From the NCBI GenBank assembly GCA_026414805.1, contig JAOAIH010000019.1:1-48597 (forward strand): a DNA stretch of 48,597 bases. The letters are read 5' to 3'. Of the stretch, positions 28,026-36,725 are shown piece by piece; within the stretch, counting starts at the first letter, position 1; the number at the start of each line of letters is the position of its first letter. This DNA is from Spirochaetota bacterium. GTDB lineage: Bacteria > Spirochaetota > UBA4802 > UB4802. The notes below the pieces were generated by a model. That model saw only the letters and a list, made by a program, of their open reading frames with translations. It was not told the DNA's origin and searched no databases. Made by a program: the position numbers and the translations under genes.

Positions 28026-28123
28026 AACAATACTTCATATACAATATTTTCTACCTAAAACCAGTAAGCAGTATATTTATTTTAATTGTTACAATATGTT
28101 GACGAATTGATTAAGTGCAGTAA

Positions 28124-30436
28124 TTATCCACGTTCAATAGCTTCAACTGTATCCTGTACTGATTTAAGCTGGGCTTCTATTTGCTCGCCAGCGGTAGCAA
28201 CCTCTTCGCTCATTGCAGCTAATGCATCTAGCATATCAGCATTTTGTTTCATAACTGTGCTAATTTCTTCAATTTCTTTTATTAAAGGTAAAAATTCTTC
28301 CTTAATTGTCTTTTCTAAAACTGAGAACTTTTCTAAAAACTTTTTGTTCATTGTTACAATCACATCATTGGCACTGGCAAACCTTTGAGCAATAGTATCA
28401 GTATCGCGTACAAAAATATCTTTTATAATATACAAATCTTTCACCTTATCAGCAGTGCGTTGTGCCAATTTACCAATCTCTTCAGCAACAACTGCAAAAC
28501 CCCTCCCTGATTGTCCTGCGCGTGCAGCTTCGATCGCAGCATTAAGGCTTAATAAATTCGTCTGGTCAGCAAGCTCACCTATCCCTGTAAGCGTTTCCAT
28601 TACATTATCCATAAGCTTTGATAGGGCCTTCATTGATTCATTGTTATCATCAACAATTTTCATTAACTCCTCTTGGACTTCAATCACACCGCTTTTTACA
28701 ATATCAGCAACCTGCTGTACACTCTGTGTTATAGTGTTATGTAGCAAATGTTCAAGTTTTTTGAAGTAACTGTCTAACACTTTCTGTGCTTCGTTGCTTT
28801 TTGCAACCTCCAGTGCTAAAGTATTCATTTGACCAATAATTTGTCTTGTTGCTGGTGTAATATTTATAAACGAATCATGTAGTATATCTTTTACAACTAC
28901 CATTTTTTGTGATTCCTTCACAACTGCATGATAGAGTTCTATCTGCTTTTGATATAGCTGATTTTGAACCTTATGTGTGTTTGTAATTTTCTTTTCAAAA
29001 ATTCGCTGAATCCTTCTACTTTGAAGATTCTTAGTATCCCGATACACTCCAACACAATAACCAAATATAATTATACTGATAAACACTAACACATTAAACC
29101 CCATAATTGCAGACATTGCTACACCAGCTGCACATCCCACTGCAATTCCAATATATCTACCATAACGATATTTCTTTCGATACTTAGAAATTAGTTTAGA
29201 TTTTTTTTGCTCTAAAATCCTTGCCCCCTTTGCATACGAGAGACTATGAATTTTCCCATTAGAAAACTCTTCTATATGATCTATATAATCTTCAGCTACC
29301 ATTGACTTTAGCTTTTTCCATGGCCATAATTTTTCCCAACCAAACTCAATTTCAACCTTGCCTGCATTAATAATTATATCTAAATCAGTATCTTTCTTTT
29401 GCACAACTGGAATACACTCATACCAAAAACTATCAGGTATCTTTCGTAATACAAAACGCGCTGGTCTATCATACCGTACATTAGCCCCTTCAGAATCCTT
29501 CACTGGTTTTTTATTTTCATCAGATACCTCATAGAACTCTCCATTTTCCTTCATCCTGTAATATTTGCCATCAAAAAATCGTGGCCATTGATCAAGATGC
29601 AGATTGAATTTTTTCATTCGCACATAGCGGTCAAACACAATACCCTTTACAATATAGAGTCCCGAAATTGTTGCCATTGTCGTCATCTCGGTTATCCAGC
29701 TTGTCAATCCATATCCCAAATAATTTGAGTATTGCACATTGTTATATGCTTTACCAGCAATAGTGACCTTTTCAGGACGTTGTAGCTCATAGTGGCACCG
29801 TAAATGAGGCATTTTATTATATACTATCTCTACACTACCAATCATTTTACGAAAAAAATTTGAATCTTTTGATATCTTTACTATAAAATCATTTGTATTG
29901 CTGTACTTTTTAGCTTCACCCTCCATAAAACGCACTATAAGGGTCAATGGTATTTTTAGAGCGATATTTGGTGTAATATCAGGATCATTCATATATGAAA
30001 CAGAATTAATGGAAACATTATTTAAAAGATCTAAAAGCATCCCAAAGGAATACCCTTTCTTGTGATAAAAGTCCAGAATATAATACATCACCATCAGTTC
30101 AAACTCTTGCGATATTCGCTTGTAGGGCTTTGCTGATAGTATAATCTTCAACAGCTTTTCAGTGATTCCCATCTTTTTGAATAATTCTACATATTCAGCC
30201 TCAACTTCATTATTTAAAATATATTGAAGATAGCTTGCAATAAAACCGCACGAAACTCCTATTTCATCTTGCTTCATTAAAAGATCCAATTCAATTGCTT
30301 GTGGCAGAAAGGTGGGGTCATTCTTCAAACCATATTTTTTTAACAGTACAGATTGGTAATCTACTGCAATTTTTTCATACTCTTCAATGGGATATTTACT
30401 TGATGATGTATTGTGAGCAATAGTGCTATAGTGCAT
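28124..30436 (-). CDS. MCP-type signalling protein with large N-terminal cytoplasmic domain
   Basis: 770 residues. The N-terminal 420 residues are not recognised: a helical part (about 1-150) then a mixed alpha/beta part with [19 protein letters not shown]. No export signal is present. Membrane helices lie at about 427-446 and 449-465. The MCP signalling domain fills about 500-770, with the hairpin tip at about 620-664 ([20 protein letters not shown], then [18 protein letters not shown]). This near-perfect tip should couple to CheA/CheW. The topology is unusual: a big cytoplasmic N-domain, a short hairpin in the membrane and a cytoplasmic signalling domain, with no room for a periplasmic sensor, so it probably senses an internal signal. 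The Shine-Dalgarno AAAGGAT lies in a small hairpin (ATCCT/AGGAT). Confidence 0.85.
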   Translation of the reverse strand: MHYSTIAHNTSSSKYPIEEYEKIAVDYQSVLLKKYGLKNDPTFLPQAIELDLLMKQDEIGVSCGFIASYLQYILNNEVEAEYVELFKKMGITEKLLKIILSAKPYKRISQEFELMVMYYILDFYHKKGYSFGMLLDLLNNVSINSVSYMNDPDITPNIALKIPLTLIVRFMEGEAKKYSNTNDFIVKISKDSNFFRKMIGSVEIVYNKMPHLRCHYELQRPEKVTIAGKAYNNVQYSNYLGYGLTSWITEMTTMATISGLYIVKGIVFDRYVRMKKFNLHLDQWPRFFDGKYYRMKENGEFYEVSDENKKPVKDSEGANVRYDRPARFVLRKIPDSFWYECIPVVQKKDTDLDIIINAGKVEIEFGWEKLWPWKKLKSMVAEDYIDHIEEFSNGKIHSLSYAKGARILEQKKSKLISKYRKKYRYGRYIGIAVGCAAGVAMSAIMGFNVLVFISIIIFGYCVGVYRDTKNLQSRRIQRIFEKKITNTHKVQNQLYQKQIELYHAVVKESQKMVVVKDILHDSFINITPATRQIIGQMNTLALEVAKSNEAQKVLDSYFKKLEHLLHNTITQSVQQVADIVKSGVIEVQEELMKIVDDNNESMKALSKLMDNVMETLTGIGELADQTNLLSLNAAIEAARAGQSGRGFAVVAEEIGKLAQRTADKVKDLYIIKDIFVRDTDTIAQRFASANDVIVTMNKKFLEKFSVLEKTIKEEFLPLIKEIEEISTVMKQNADMLDALAAMSEEVATAGEQIEAQLKSVQDTVEAIERG

Positions 30437-30649
30437 AAATATTAATTATCCTTTTATAGGATCTCACATACGCGCTCTATATTGGAGTATTTGTATACCT
30501 TTATATGAGCAGTCATTGATATAGAAAGCCCTCTATCCATTTATTGTAATAAGATGTTAATCATATATTATCATTTAAATTTTTATATATATCATACTAT
30601 TATTCAAGAAGATTTTTGATTATATGCATTAATTTTTTTTATTTTGGTA

Positions 30650-30676
30650 TTTACACATTGATTAAAATAGTGTAAA
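30650..30676. repeat. Inverted repeat, possible operator
   Basis: TTTACAC (30650-30656) and GTGTAAA (30670-30676) form a perfect 7-base inverted repeat around a 13-base spacer. The right half lies inside the promoter candidate of the downstream gene, as expected for a repressor or activator site. It is too short and too widely spaced for a strong hairpin. Confidence 0.45.
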
Positions 30677-30685
30677 AAATATATT
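30658..30685 (+). promoter_or_regulatory. Candidate promoter overlapping the inverted repeat
   Basis: TTGATT (30658-30663), 16 bases, then TATATT (30680-30685, five of six consensus bases). It faces the unknown gene starting near 30753 and gives a leader of about 60 bases. The inverted repeat spans its -35 and spacer. Confidence 0.38.
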
Positions 30686-30752
30686 TCGTACACAATAGGC
30701 ACATTGTGGTTACTATCATATTGTTCTTGAGAACAGCTCCTGGAGGTGGAAT

Positions 30753-31667
30753 ATTATCGATTATACTAAGATAATTATTGCTACCAATACATTTAATAAC
30801 CCTTATATTGAAGCACTTCTTCACAGAGGATTTCTTATAGAGAAAAGGGGCAATGAATTTTATTTAAGCGACAATTCATATTTAAATTCACAAAATAATG
30901 TTTCTGATTTCATGTTTCATTCCGTAATACCTGATGATAAATATTTAAATGAATTTTTAACATACAATAACTTTGGTTCAATTGACAACTTACTCCGTAT
31001 TCAATTATTTGATAGTGTAAAGATAAACACCTTTTGTGAACAACTTTTTACTAATAGTTTAGTGATTCAGTGTGAATCCGGGTATCCCATATACATAAGT
31101 AGATGGTTTCGTTTCAAAAAGTATGAACGGTCATTTAAAATTCCAGTAGCAACACTTGAACCATTTATAGCTTTATTAGTGAAATCATTCTCAAGCATTG
31201 GCATTTCAACATATTCATCGTGTAATGGTTTTAGTGATACTGGCTTTAATATTGATGCAATCCATATAGCCTTTATAGGGCCATACAGTTCACTATGGGC
31301 AAAAAATTTATTCACGCATTTTGTTGAAGCAATAATACCGTTAAAAATCATTAGTTATAAGTTTGATTATTTTTCTGTATCAATAAATGTGAAAAATACA
31401 TCTTCTATTGAAGATATATTCATTGAAATACACAGGACTGCCCTTGCTATCTATAATAATAGAATACAATTCATTGCATTAAAAAAAGATTTTTGTGAGC
31501 AATACAATAGAGAAATAAAAAAGCTAGATAGAAAAATATTTGCTCATCATATTTGTGATCCTAAGCAACTAGAAATAATTGATACATATATGAACGAGTT
31601 TTTATTAACACAGATATCAAATGCTAAAAAAGGGGAATCGATCGCTATCACTCCTCTTACCTATTAA
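30753..31667 (+). CDS. Unknown protein, possibly starting at AUU
   Basis: Family not recognised. The first ATG in the frame is 30912 (251 residues), but it has no Shine-Dalgarno, and the frame upstream stays open with protein-like sequence (TKIIIATNTFNNPYIEALLH). A strong GGAGG at 30742-30746 lies six bases before an ATT at 30753, ideal spacing, and no ATG, GTG or TTG is in frame nearby. I therefore mark the start at ATT 30753 (304 residues), a rare start known from infC. The protein is soluble and mixed alpha/beta, with a helix SFSSIGISTYSSCNGFSDTG near the middle. Its function is unknown. It is divergent from the MCP gene and may share its regulation. Confidence 0.6.
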   Translation: MIDYTKIIIATNTFNNPYIEALLHRGFLIEKRGNEFYLSDNSYLNSQNNVSDFMFHSVIPDDKYLNEFLTYNNFGSIDNLLRIQLFDSVKINTFCEQLFTNSLVIQCESGYPIYISRWFRFKKYERSFKIPVATLEPFIALLVKSFSSIGISTYSSCNGFSDTGFNIDAIHIAFIGPYSSLWAKNLFTHFVEAIIPLKIISYKFDYFSVSINVKNTSSIEDIFIEIHRTALAIYNNRIQFIALKKDFCEQYNREIKKLDRKIFAHHICDPKQLEIIDTYMNEFLLTQISNAKKGESIAITPLTY

Positions 31668-31671
31668 CCCC

Positions 31672-31857
31672 TTACTCCCAGCTTGGCGACAGCTCATAAT
31701 AATACTCTTTGCTTGCGTGCATCAGTAAGGCCTCATAAGTGTCCCTATACCCATCGCTGGTGAAACACAAACATATTTTTAGGTGTTCTTTTTGATGATA
31801 CATTTTTTGATGTTCCACCTCATCCCTGTATTTGTACCCACACTCTTTTTTACTTGA
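31672..31857 (-). pseudogene. Possible gene fragment or very small protein
   Basis: A short open frame on the minus strand ends at TAA (31672-31674) and is open back to a stop at 31858-31860. Its translation looks like real protein rather than noise: KECGYKYRDEVEHQK, then LKICLCFTSDGYRDTYEALL, then ASKEYYYELSPSWE. Possible starts are GTG 31818 or ATG 31803, neither with a Shine-Dalgarno, giving 48 or 43 residues. Three TAG codons stand just before the open part. It could be the 3' end of a lost gene or a true microprotein. No family recognised. Confidence 0.35.
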
Positions 31858-31882
31858 CTAACACTACTAACCAATATACATT
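31854..31882 (+). promoter_or_regulatory. Candidate promoter of the Yip1-like gene
   Basis: TTGACT (31854-31859), 17 bases, then TACATT (31877-31882; four of six). It would give a leader of about 70 bases to the ATG at 31959. Confidence 0.33.
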
Positions 31883-31958
31883 CATTTTATTTACTTTGTA
31901 CATCAACGCATTCCCATCAACAAAAGTAAATAAATTTTATCCACAAAAGGAGGAAAGT

Positions 31959-32654
31959 ATGGATGGTTTTGATTTTTCTAAATTCATTGATGAGTCTAAA
32001 GCAACTCTTGTAGCTCCAAAGGATTATTTTTCAAAAATGGCAAAGCAAGGCGGTCTGGCAGAACCAGTCATAAAAGCATTAGTGTACGGGCTTATATCTG
32101 GAGTTATCTACTTTGTTTTTACTTTACTTAACCTTTCTGCATTTGGTATGTTTGGCAAAAGTGCAACTATGGCATTAATTGGAACTCCAATTTTTGCAAT
32201 TATAGGTCTTTTCATAGGTGGCATAATTATGCTCATCATCTCTGCTATATGCGGCGGGAATACCGCATTTGAAGCAAATGTACGTGTAGTAGCAGCACTT
32301 ATGGTATTAGGCCCTGTGCAGGCTTTATTTTCCTTTTTATCGGGAATAAGTTTTTATTTGGGGATTGTTGTATCAGCGCTTATTACACTGTATGGATTAT
32401 ACCTCACCTTTATTGCACTTGTGAATGCATTGAATGCAAAAGAAAATGTTGCCAAGATTGTCGTTGCGGTACTGGCTATTCTTTACGTAGTATCTTTATA
32501 TGGTACGTTTAAAGCATACAAGTCTGTGGGGCAGCTGAGTGATGAAATGATGCAGCAAACCGAAAAACTTTCATCTGAACAGCAGAAAGCATTAGAACAG
32601 TTACAGCAACTACAGAAATCATTAGAAAAACTGGAACAGCAGAAAGAGGAATAA
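31959..32654 (+). CDS. Yip1-like membrane protein with C-terminal coiled coil
   Basis: 231 residues from ATG 31959, which has a strong AAAGGAGG; an in-frame start at 31854 would add 35 unlikely residues and lies in the promoter. The N-terminus (SKFIDESKATLVAPKDYFSK) is the usual lead-in of bacterial Yip1-domain proteins, in which a segment of about 30-40 residues precedes five membrane helices. Here the helices lie at about 50-70, 82-108, 125-145, 148-170 and 178-198. The last 40 residues are a charged coiled coil rich in Q, E and K (EQQKALEQLQQLQKSLEKLE). The function of bacterial Yip1 proteins is poorly known. The gene ends at a strong bidirectional terminator. Confidence 0.75.
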   Translation: MDGFDFSKFIDESKATLVAPKDYFSKMAKQGGLAEPVIKALVYGLISGVIYFVFTLLNLSAFGMFGKSATMALIGTPIFAIIGLFIGGIIMLIISAICGGNTAFEANVRVVAALMVLGPVQALFSFLSGISFYLGIVVSALITLYGLYLTFIALVNALNAKENVAKIVVAVLAILYVVSLYGTFKAYKSVGQLSDEMMQQTEKLSSEQQKALEQLQQLQKSLEKLEQQKEE

Positions 32655-32660
32655 TAAAAT

Positions 32661-32687
32661 AAAACCCCCTCGCAAAGAGGGGGTTTT
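32661..32687. terminator. Bidirectional Rho-independent terminator
   Basis: AAAACCCCCTC (32661-32671) and GAGGGGGTTTT (32677-32687) form a perfect 11-base stem around a 5-base loop (GCAAA), flanked by A and T runs on both sides. It works in both directions and serves the convergent Yip1-like and carbonic anhydrase genes. The stop codon of the latter follows two bases after the stem. Confidence 0.93.
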
Positions 32688-32689
32688 AT

Positions 32690-33304
32690 TTATATCTTCT
32701 TTTCCTTATACCCTGCAGCAAGTGCCACATTCACATGAACCACACCATCATTCAAGCTTTTAAAAGGATACGCATCATCTATAACTGGTAGTTTATCAGC
32801 ATCATTCTGTGTTTTTATCACCGAGCCTGCTGGCACATATCTTCCATCAGGTATTGTTACGCCCATCACAAGCGAGCGTGGTTCAAGTACACACCCTTTC
32901 CCCACCTTTGCCCTGAATACCAGACTCTGCATCCCAATAAATGAGCTATCGCCCACATATGCTGGACCATGAATCTGTACCTGATGAGCAAGGGACACAC
33001 GGCTACCAATATATACTGCGTATTTTTTGCCATCAACTTCAACCAGGTTTTTTTCCACCGGTTGACCATTTTTTTCAGTTTCAAGTGCATGAATAATAAC
33101 ACCATCTTGCACATTGGAATTATCGCCCACATAAATAGGTTGACCCTCATCACCCCTGACTGCAGCAAATGGTGCTACCATCACATTTCTACCCAAAATA
33201 ACATTGCCAATAACCGCAGCTAACGGATGCACATACGCTGATGCATCAATTGCAGGTGTGTATTCCTTACCTACAAAATCAGTTTTTACATTTGCATGAA
33301 TCAT
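32690..33304 (-). CDS. cam: Gamma-class carbonic anhydrase, Cam type
   Basis: 204 residues from ATG 33304, which has GGGGGA just upstream; an earlier in-frame start at 33343 is less likely. The protein is a left-handed beta-helix enzyme that interconverts CO2 and bicarbonate. The zinc ligands of Cam are all present: H72 (GVIIHALET), H107 and H112 (VSLAHQVQIHG). It also keeps the acidic loop found in Cam but absent from most CamH forms: E53 (RGDEGQP) and E75 (HALET), which correspond to the proton-transfer Glu62 and Glu84. Long identical stretches such as GKGCVLEPRSLVMGV confirm the Cam branch. The archaeal prototype is exported, but I see no signal peptide here, so this one is probably cytoplasmic. 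It likely supplies bicarbonate or CO2 for carboxylation. Confidence 0.93.
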   Translation of the reverse strand: MIHANVKTDFVGKEYTPAIDASAYVHPLAAVIGNVILGRNVMVAPFAAVRGDEGQPIYVGDNSNVQDGVIIHALETEKNGQPVEKNLVEVDGKKYAVYIGSRVSLAHQVQIHGPAYVGDSSFIGMQSLVFRAKVGKGCVLEPRSLVMGVTIPDGRYVPAGSVIKTQNDADKLPVIDDAYPFKSLNDGVVHVNVALAAGYKEKKI

Positions 33305-33497
33305 AGATCCCCCATTTGTTTTAATATTTTTACTAACATACATACAGAAGATAGTGACTGTATGTCCTGTGTATAATCGCGATGGTATGATTAAAATCTG
33401 TCAACATAAATAAAAACCACCATAAATTAATTTAAGAAAAAAGCATTGAAGAATAGATGCATAATTCCCATGATATACCTGGTGTGCGAGGTATGGT

Positions 33498-35789
33498 ATG
33501 TTTAAACAATTTTTACATGCACATGCAATACGCAATGTTTCATTGCTTGCTACTGATTCGCCTTTGCATCAGCGCATAATGAGCTATTTATCTCGAAACC
33601 ATATACCATTTTCAATTATTACCCAAAACGATCCATTACCCGATACACATTCCCTATTAATCCTGCCATTAAGCATGCACACTATAACACCAGTTACTGA
33701 TATTTTGCAGCAAATGCTTCAATCCTCATACACACCACTTCTTTTATTTGCAACTGATTTTCCCATTACCACACGATTCAAAAAGAGATTCAGTATAGCA
33801 GGCATAATTGGTATACTGGAGTTGACCGAACGCCCTCACTTTATTAAACTTGAATCCCAAACCCTTCAATCAAATCCTACAGCTTCATTGAATGCACTAA
33901 TGTACACCACGGAAAATTTAATCTCACGCAACATTTACAAGCTGCTATCGCAAAACATTTTGTATAATGCTATCGTAAAACTTCATCCGTCAGTAGTATG
34001 TATTACTACATTACAGGGCACAATAATATATTTCAGGGCACATAGGCAATTCTTCACACGCAATAATAATATTAAAAAATTATTATACGGAAAAAAAATT
34101 CAGCAATTCACATTACACCCTGAAAAGATAGAACATCTTTTTTCATTAATTGATCGTAACATAGAACAGCGTGAATCAGAAATTACATTCAGAATAAACA
34201 ACAACGATACCACACTTTTAGTCACCGGTGAAAAAATCACACTGTACAGTAATGTGGAAGTATACTTGCTTATTGGTATTAATATCACCACTCAGCGGAA
34301 AGCCGAAGACCTTCTTATTTCTTCTGAGCTTAGATATCGAACTCTTGTTGAAAATCTTCCTGATGGGTTATCACTTTCAAAAGGTGAAGTATTACTTTAT
34401 GCAAACCCCCAATTCTTTAAATTATTTGACTTTCCTCCTGACACGCTAATAAGCGAAATTAATCTTAAATCCCTTATACACCCTGATGATTGGGTCACTT
34501 TTTACAAGTTGTTGTATAAACCAATTGAAAATGCAGAAACTATTAATGTAAAAGCAATAACTATTACTAACAAACCTCTTACATTTGAACTGCGCATTGT
34601 AAGTTTTGTAAGCGATAGCTCATTATATCATCAAATTTACTGGCATGATATTACCCAAACACGCCAGCTATGGGACAAACTACTACAATCCGAACGTTTG
34701 TCGGCAATTGGTGAACTGGCTTCGGGCATAACACATGAATTTAATAACATACTCACCAGCATTCAAGGCTATGTACAGTATACACTGGAAAATCCTGATG
34801 ATATCGAAGCCAACAAAAAGGCGTTTAAAGTAATTGAGAAGATGACTGAACAGGGTCATGCTATTTTAAAAAATCTTTCAATGCTTACACGCAAAGACAT
34901 TACCAACAAAGAACGCCATACTATTACTGATCTTGTTAACGATATTCTGCGCATCCAGGAGAAAATATTAATAAAAGACAATATCACCCTTATCCGAAAA
35001 TTCATTAAGCATCCAGTTTGTTTGGTAGATGCAGGACTTATTCAACAGGTAATATTAAATTTACTTCTCAATTCTGTTCATGCAATAAGGCCAAAGGGTT
35101 ACGGAACAATCACTATTACAGTAGATGAATGTAATGGAAATGCTATTATTTCAATTCACGATACAGGTATTGGGATTGATCCAAAAATTCAAGACGAAAT
35201 ATTTAATCCATTTTTTACAACAAAAACAGGTGCACACAATATCGTTGGGACAGGGATGGGGCTATCTATATCTAAAAATATTATCGAGCAGCATAATGGC
35301 AAAATCTATTTTCAAAGCATCCCAGATAAAGAAACTACGTTCACCATAGAACTTCCACTCTATAAAACTGCCTACCTTCCAAAGGAGGTTGATTCTTCTT
35401 CATATACTGCTGATATAAGTTCACTTTCTATTTTAATTGTTGATGATGATGATGCAATCCGTGACCTTTTTAAAACTCTCCTTCAATCACTTGGTATCCG
35501 TTCAATAACTTTTGCTACAAATGGATTTGAAGGGTATTCACTGTGTAAAGATAACTATTATGACATAGTATTTATGGATGTATCAATGCCAGTGTTGTCC
35601 GGAATAGATGCTTACAAAATGATAAAAGAAGAAAATCCAAAACAAAGAGTTATATTTATAACAGGCATTTTTTATGAGGATCAGATTAAAGAGATAGTTG
35701 ACAAAGAACACGCCTTTGGCTACATTAAGAAGCCGTTTGATATCAAAGAAATTAAATCACTGCTATACTCAATTGCATCGCGCAGGTGA
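33498..35789 (+). CDS. Hybrid PAS histidine kinase with receiver domain
   Basis: 763 residues, no membrane segment, so a cytoplasmic sensor. The N-terminal 130 residues are unrecognised and could be a degenerate receiver-like unit. PAS-like domains lie at about 155-265 and 275-390. The dimerisation helix has the H-box GELASGITHEFNN with the phosphorylated H413. The ATPase domain shows the N-box (NLLLNSVHA, N525), the G1 box DTGIGI (555-560), the F-box NPFFTTK and GTGMGLSISKNI. A C-terminal receiver starts near 645 (ILIVDDDDAIRDLF), with the phosphorylation site D694 in DIVFMDVSMP and the conserved lysine in YIKKPF. GAGGT precedes the ATG. It has no adjacent response regulator with an output domain, so its target is unknown. 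Confidence 0.92.
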   Translation: MFKQFLHAHAIRNVSLLATDSPLHQRIMSYLSRNHIPFSIITQNDPLPDTHSLLILPLSMHTITPVTDILQQMLQSSYTPLLLFATDFPITTRFKKRFSIAGIIGILELTERPHFIKLESQTLQSNPTASLNALMYTTENLISRNIYKLLSQNILYNAIVKLHPSVVCITTLQGTIIYFRAHRQFFTRNNNIKKLLYGKKIQQFTLHPEKIEHLFSLIDRNIEQRESEITFRINNNDTTLLVTGEKITLYSNVEVYLLIGINITTQRKAEDLLISSELRYRTLVENLPDGLSLSKGEVLLYANPQFFKLFDFPPDTLISEINLKSLIHPDDWVTFYKLLYKPIENAETINVKAITITNKPLTFELRIVSFVSDSSLYHQIYWHDITQTRQLWDKLLQSERLSAIGELASGITHEFNNILTSIQGYVQYTLENPDDIEANKKAFKVIEKMTEQGHAILKNLSMLTRKDITNKERHTITDLVNDILRIQEKILIKDNITLIRKFIKHPVCLVDAGLIQQVILNLLLNSVHAIRPKGYGTITITVDECNGNAIISIHDTGIGIDPKIQDEIFNPFFTTKTGAHNIVGTGMGLSISKNIIEQHNGKIYFQSIPDKETTFTIELPLYKTAYLPKEVDSSSYTADISSLSILIVDDDDAIRDLFKTLLQSLGIRSITFATNGFEGYSLCKDNYYDIVFMDVSMPVLSGIDAYKMIKEENPKQRVIFITGIFYEDQIKEIVDKEHAFGYIKKPFDIKEIKSLLYSIASRR

Positions 35790-35858
35790 ATAGTTTTATA
35801 CAAACGCATTGTATGAGCCTGTGCAAACGTAATTCATTTTATTTACAGGAGAAATTCA

Positions 35859-36725
35859 ATGAAACCAAAAATTGATGTGGGTATTATTGGCGGTTCAGGC
35901 TTATATCAGATTGAAGGAGTTAAAATACTTGATGAAGTGAAAGTAAAAACACCATGGGGAATGCCATCGGATGTTATTACCATTGCAGAAGTTGGCGGTG
36001 TTACAACAGGATTTTTACCACGTCATGGAAAAGGACATTTTATACTTCCCCATGAGATCAACTACCGTGCAAACATTGCTTCATTAAAAATGTTAGGTGC
36101 CGGTCAGATAATTGCATTCTCTGCAGTGGGTAGTTTAAAAGAACGCATTAAACCACTTGACTTTGTCATACCCAATCAAATTATTGACCGCACAAAAGAG
36201 CGTGTTTCCACATTCTTTGGAGATGGCATTGCTGCACATATTGCTTTTGCTGACCCTTTCTGCAGCAGGCTTCATGAATTAATACTTATTGCAGCACAAA
36301 AATTAAACATTCCCATGCATACAAATGAAACACTTATCTGCATGGAAGGGCCAGCATTTTCAACCCGTGCCGAAAGCCACCTTTATCGCTCATGGAATGC
36401 CGGGGTCATCAACATGAGCACACTCCCTGAAGCAAAACTAGCTCGCGAAGCAGAAATGTGTTACGCAGTCATCTGTATGAGTACTGACTATGATTGCTGG
36501 AAAGAAGATGAGGAACATGTAACTGTTGATATGGTTGTCAACAATCTCAATAAAAATGCTTCCAATGCTAAAGCCCTTATAAAAGAATTAATACCATTGC
36601 TTACTAAAGAAAGGGATTGCGGATGCAAGGAAGCCATCAAATATGCAGTCATTACTGACCCCAAAAAGCAGAGCAGCAAACAAAAGAAAAAACTAAAGGC
36701 AATTTTACCAAACTATTTTTCTTAA
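35859..36725 (+). CDS. mtnP: S-methyl-5'-thioadenosine phosphorylase
   Basis: 288 residues. It cleaves methylthioadenosine with phosphate to adenine and methylthioribose-1-phosphate, recycling the by-product of polyamine and S-adenosylmethionine chemistry. Family motifs: IGIIGGSGLY-like start (VGIIGGSGLYQIEGV), PWGMPSD, FLPRHGKGHFILPHEINYRA with the phosphate-binding RH, the substrate segment CMEGPAFSTRAES, and the ribose/base-site stretch VINMSTLPEAKLAREAEMCY (MTAP type; the related purine phosphorylases have MTxxPE). STDYDCW further supports MTAP. AGGAG precedes the ATG. Its stop overlaps that of the convergent nucleotidyltransferase gene within one TTAA. Confidence 0.93.
   Translation: MKPKIDVGIIGGSGLYQIEGVKILDEVKVKTPWGMPSDVITIAEVGGVTTGFLPRHGKGHFILPHEINYRANIASLKMLGAGQIIAFSAVGSLKERIKPLDFVIPNQIIDRTKERVSTFFGDGIAAHIAFADPFCSRLHELILIAAQKLNIPMHTNETLICMEGPAFSTRAESHLYRSWNAGVINMSTLPEAKLAREAEMCYAVICMSTDYDCWKEDEEHVTVDMVVNNLNKNASNAKALIKELIPLLTKERDCGCKEAIKYAVITDPKKQSSKQKKKLKAILPNYFS

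Larger units (their letters stand above)
30437..30752. other. Intergenic region between divergent MCP and unknown gene
   Basis: About 315 AT-rich bases with no convincing coding frame. They hold the inverted repeat and promoter candidate for the plus-strand gene, described separately. I could not find a good sigma-70 promoter for the MCP gene. Confidence 0.55.

Noticed and set aside
31741-31860. Region upstream of the Yip1-like gene as an N-terminal extension of that gene
   Set aside because: The frame back to 31854 has no Shine-Dalgarno, while ATG 31959 has AAAGGAGG and begins with the expected family lead-in.
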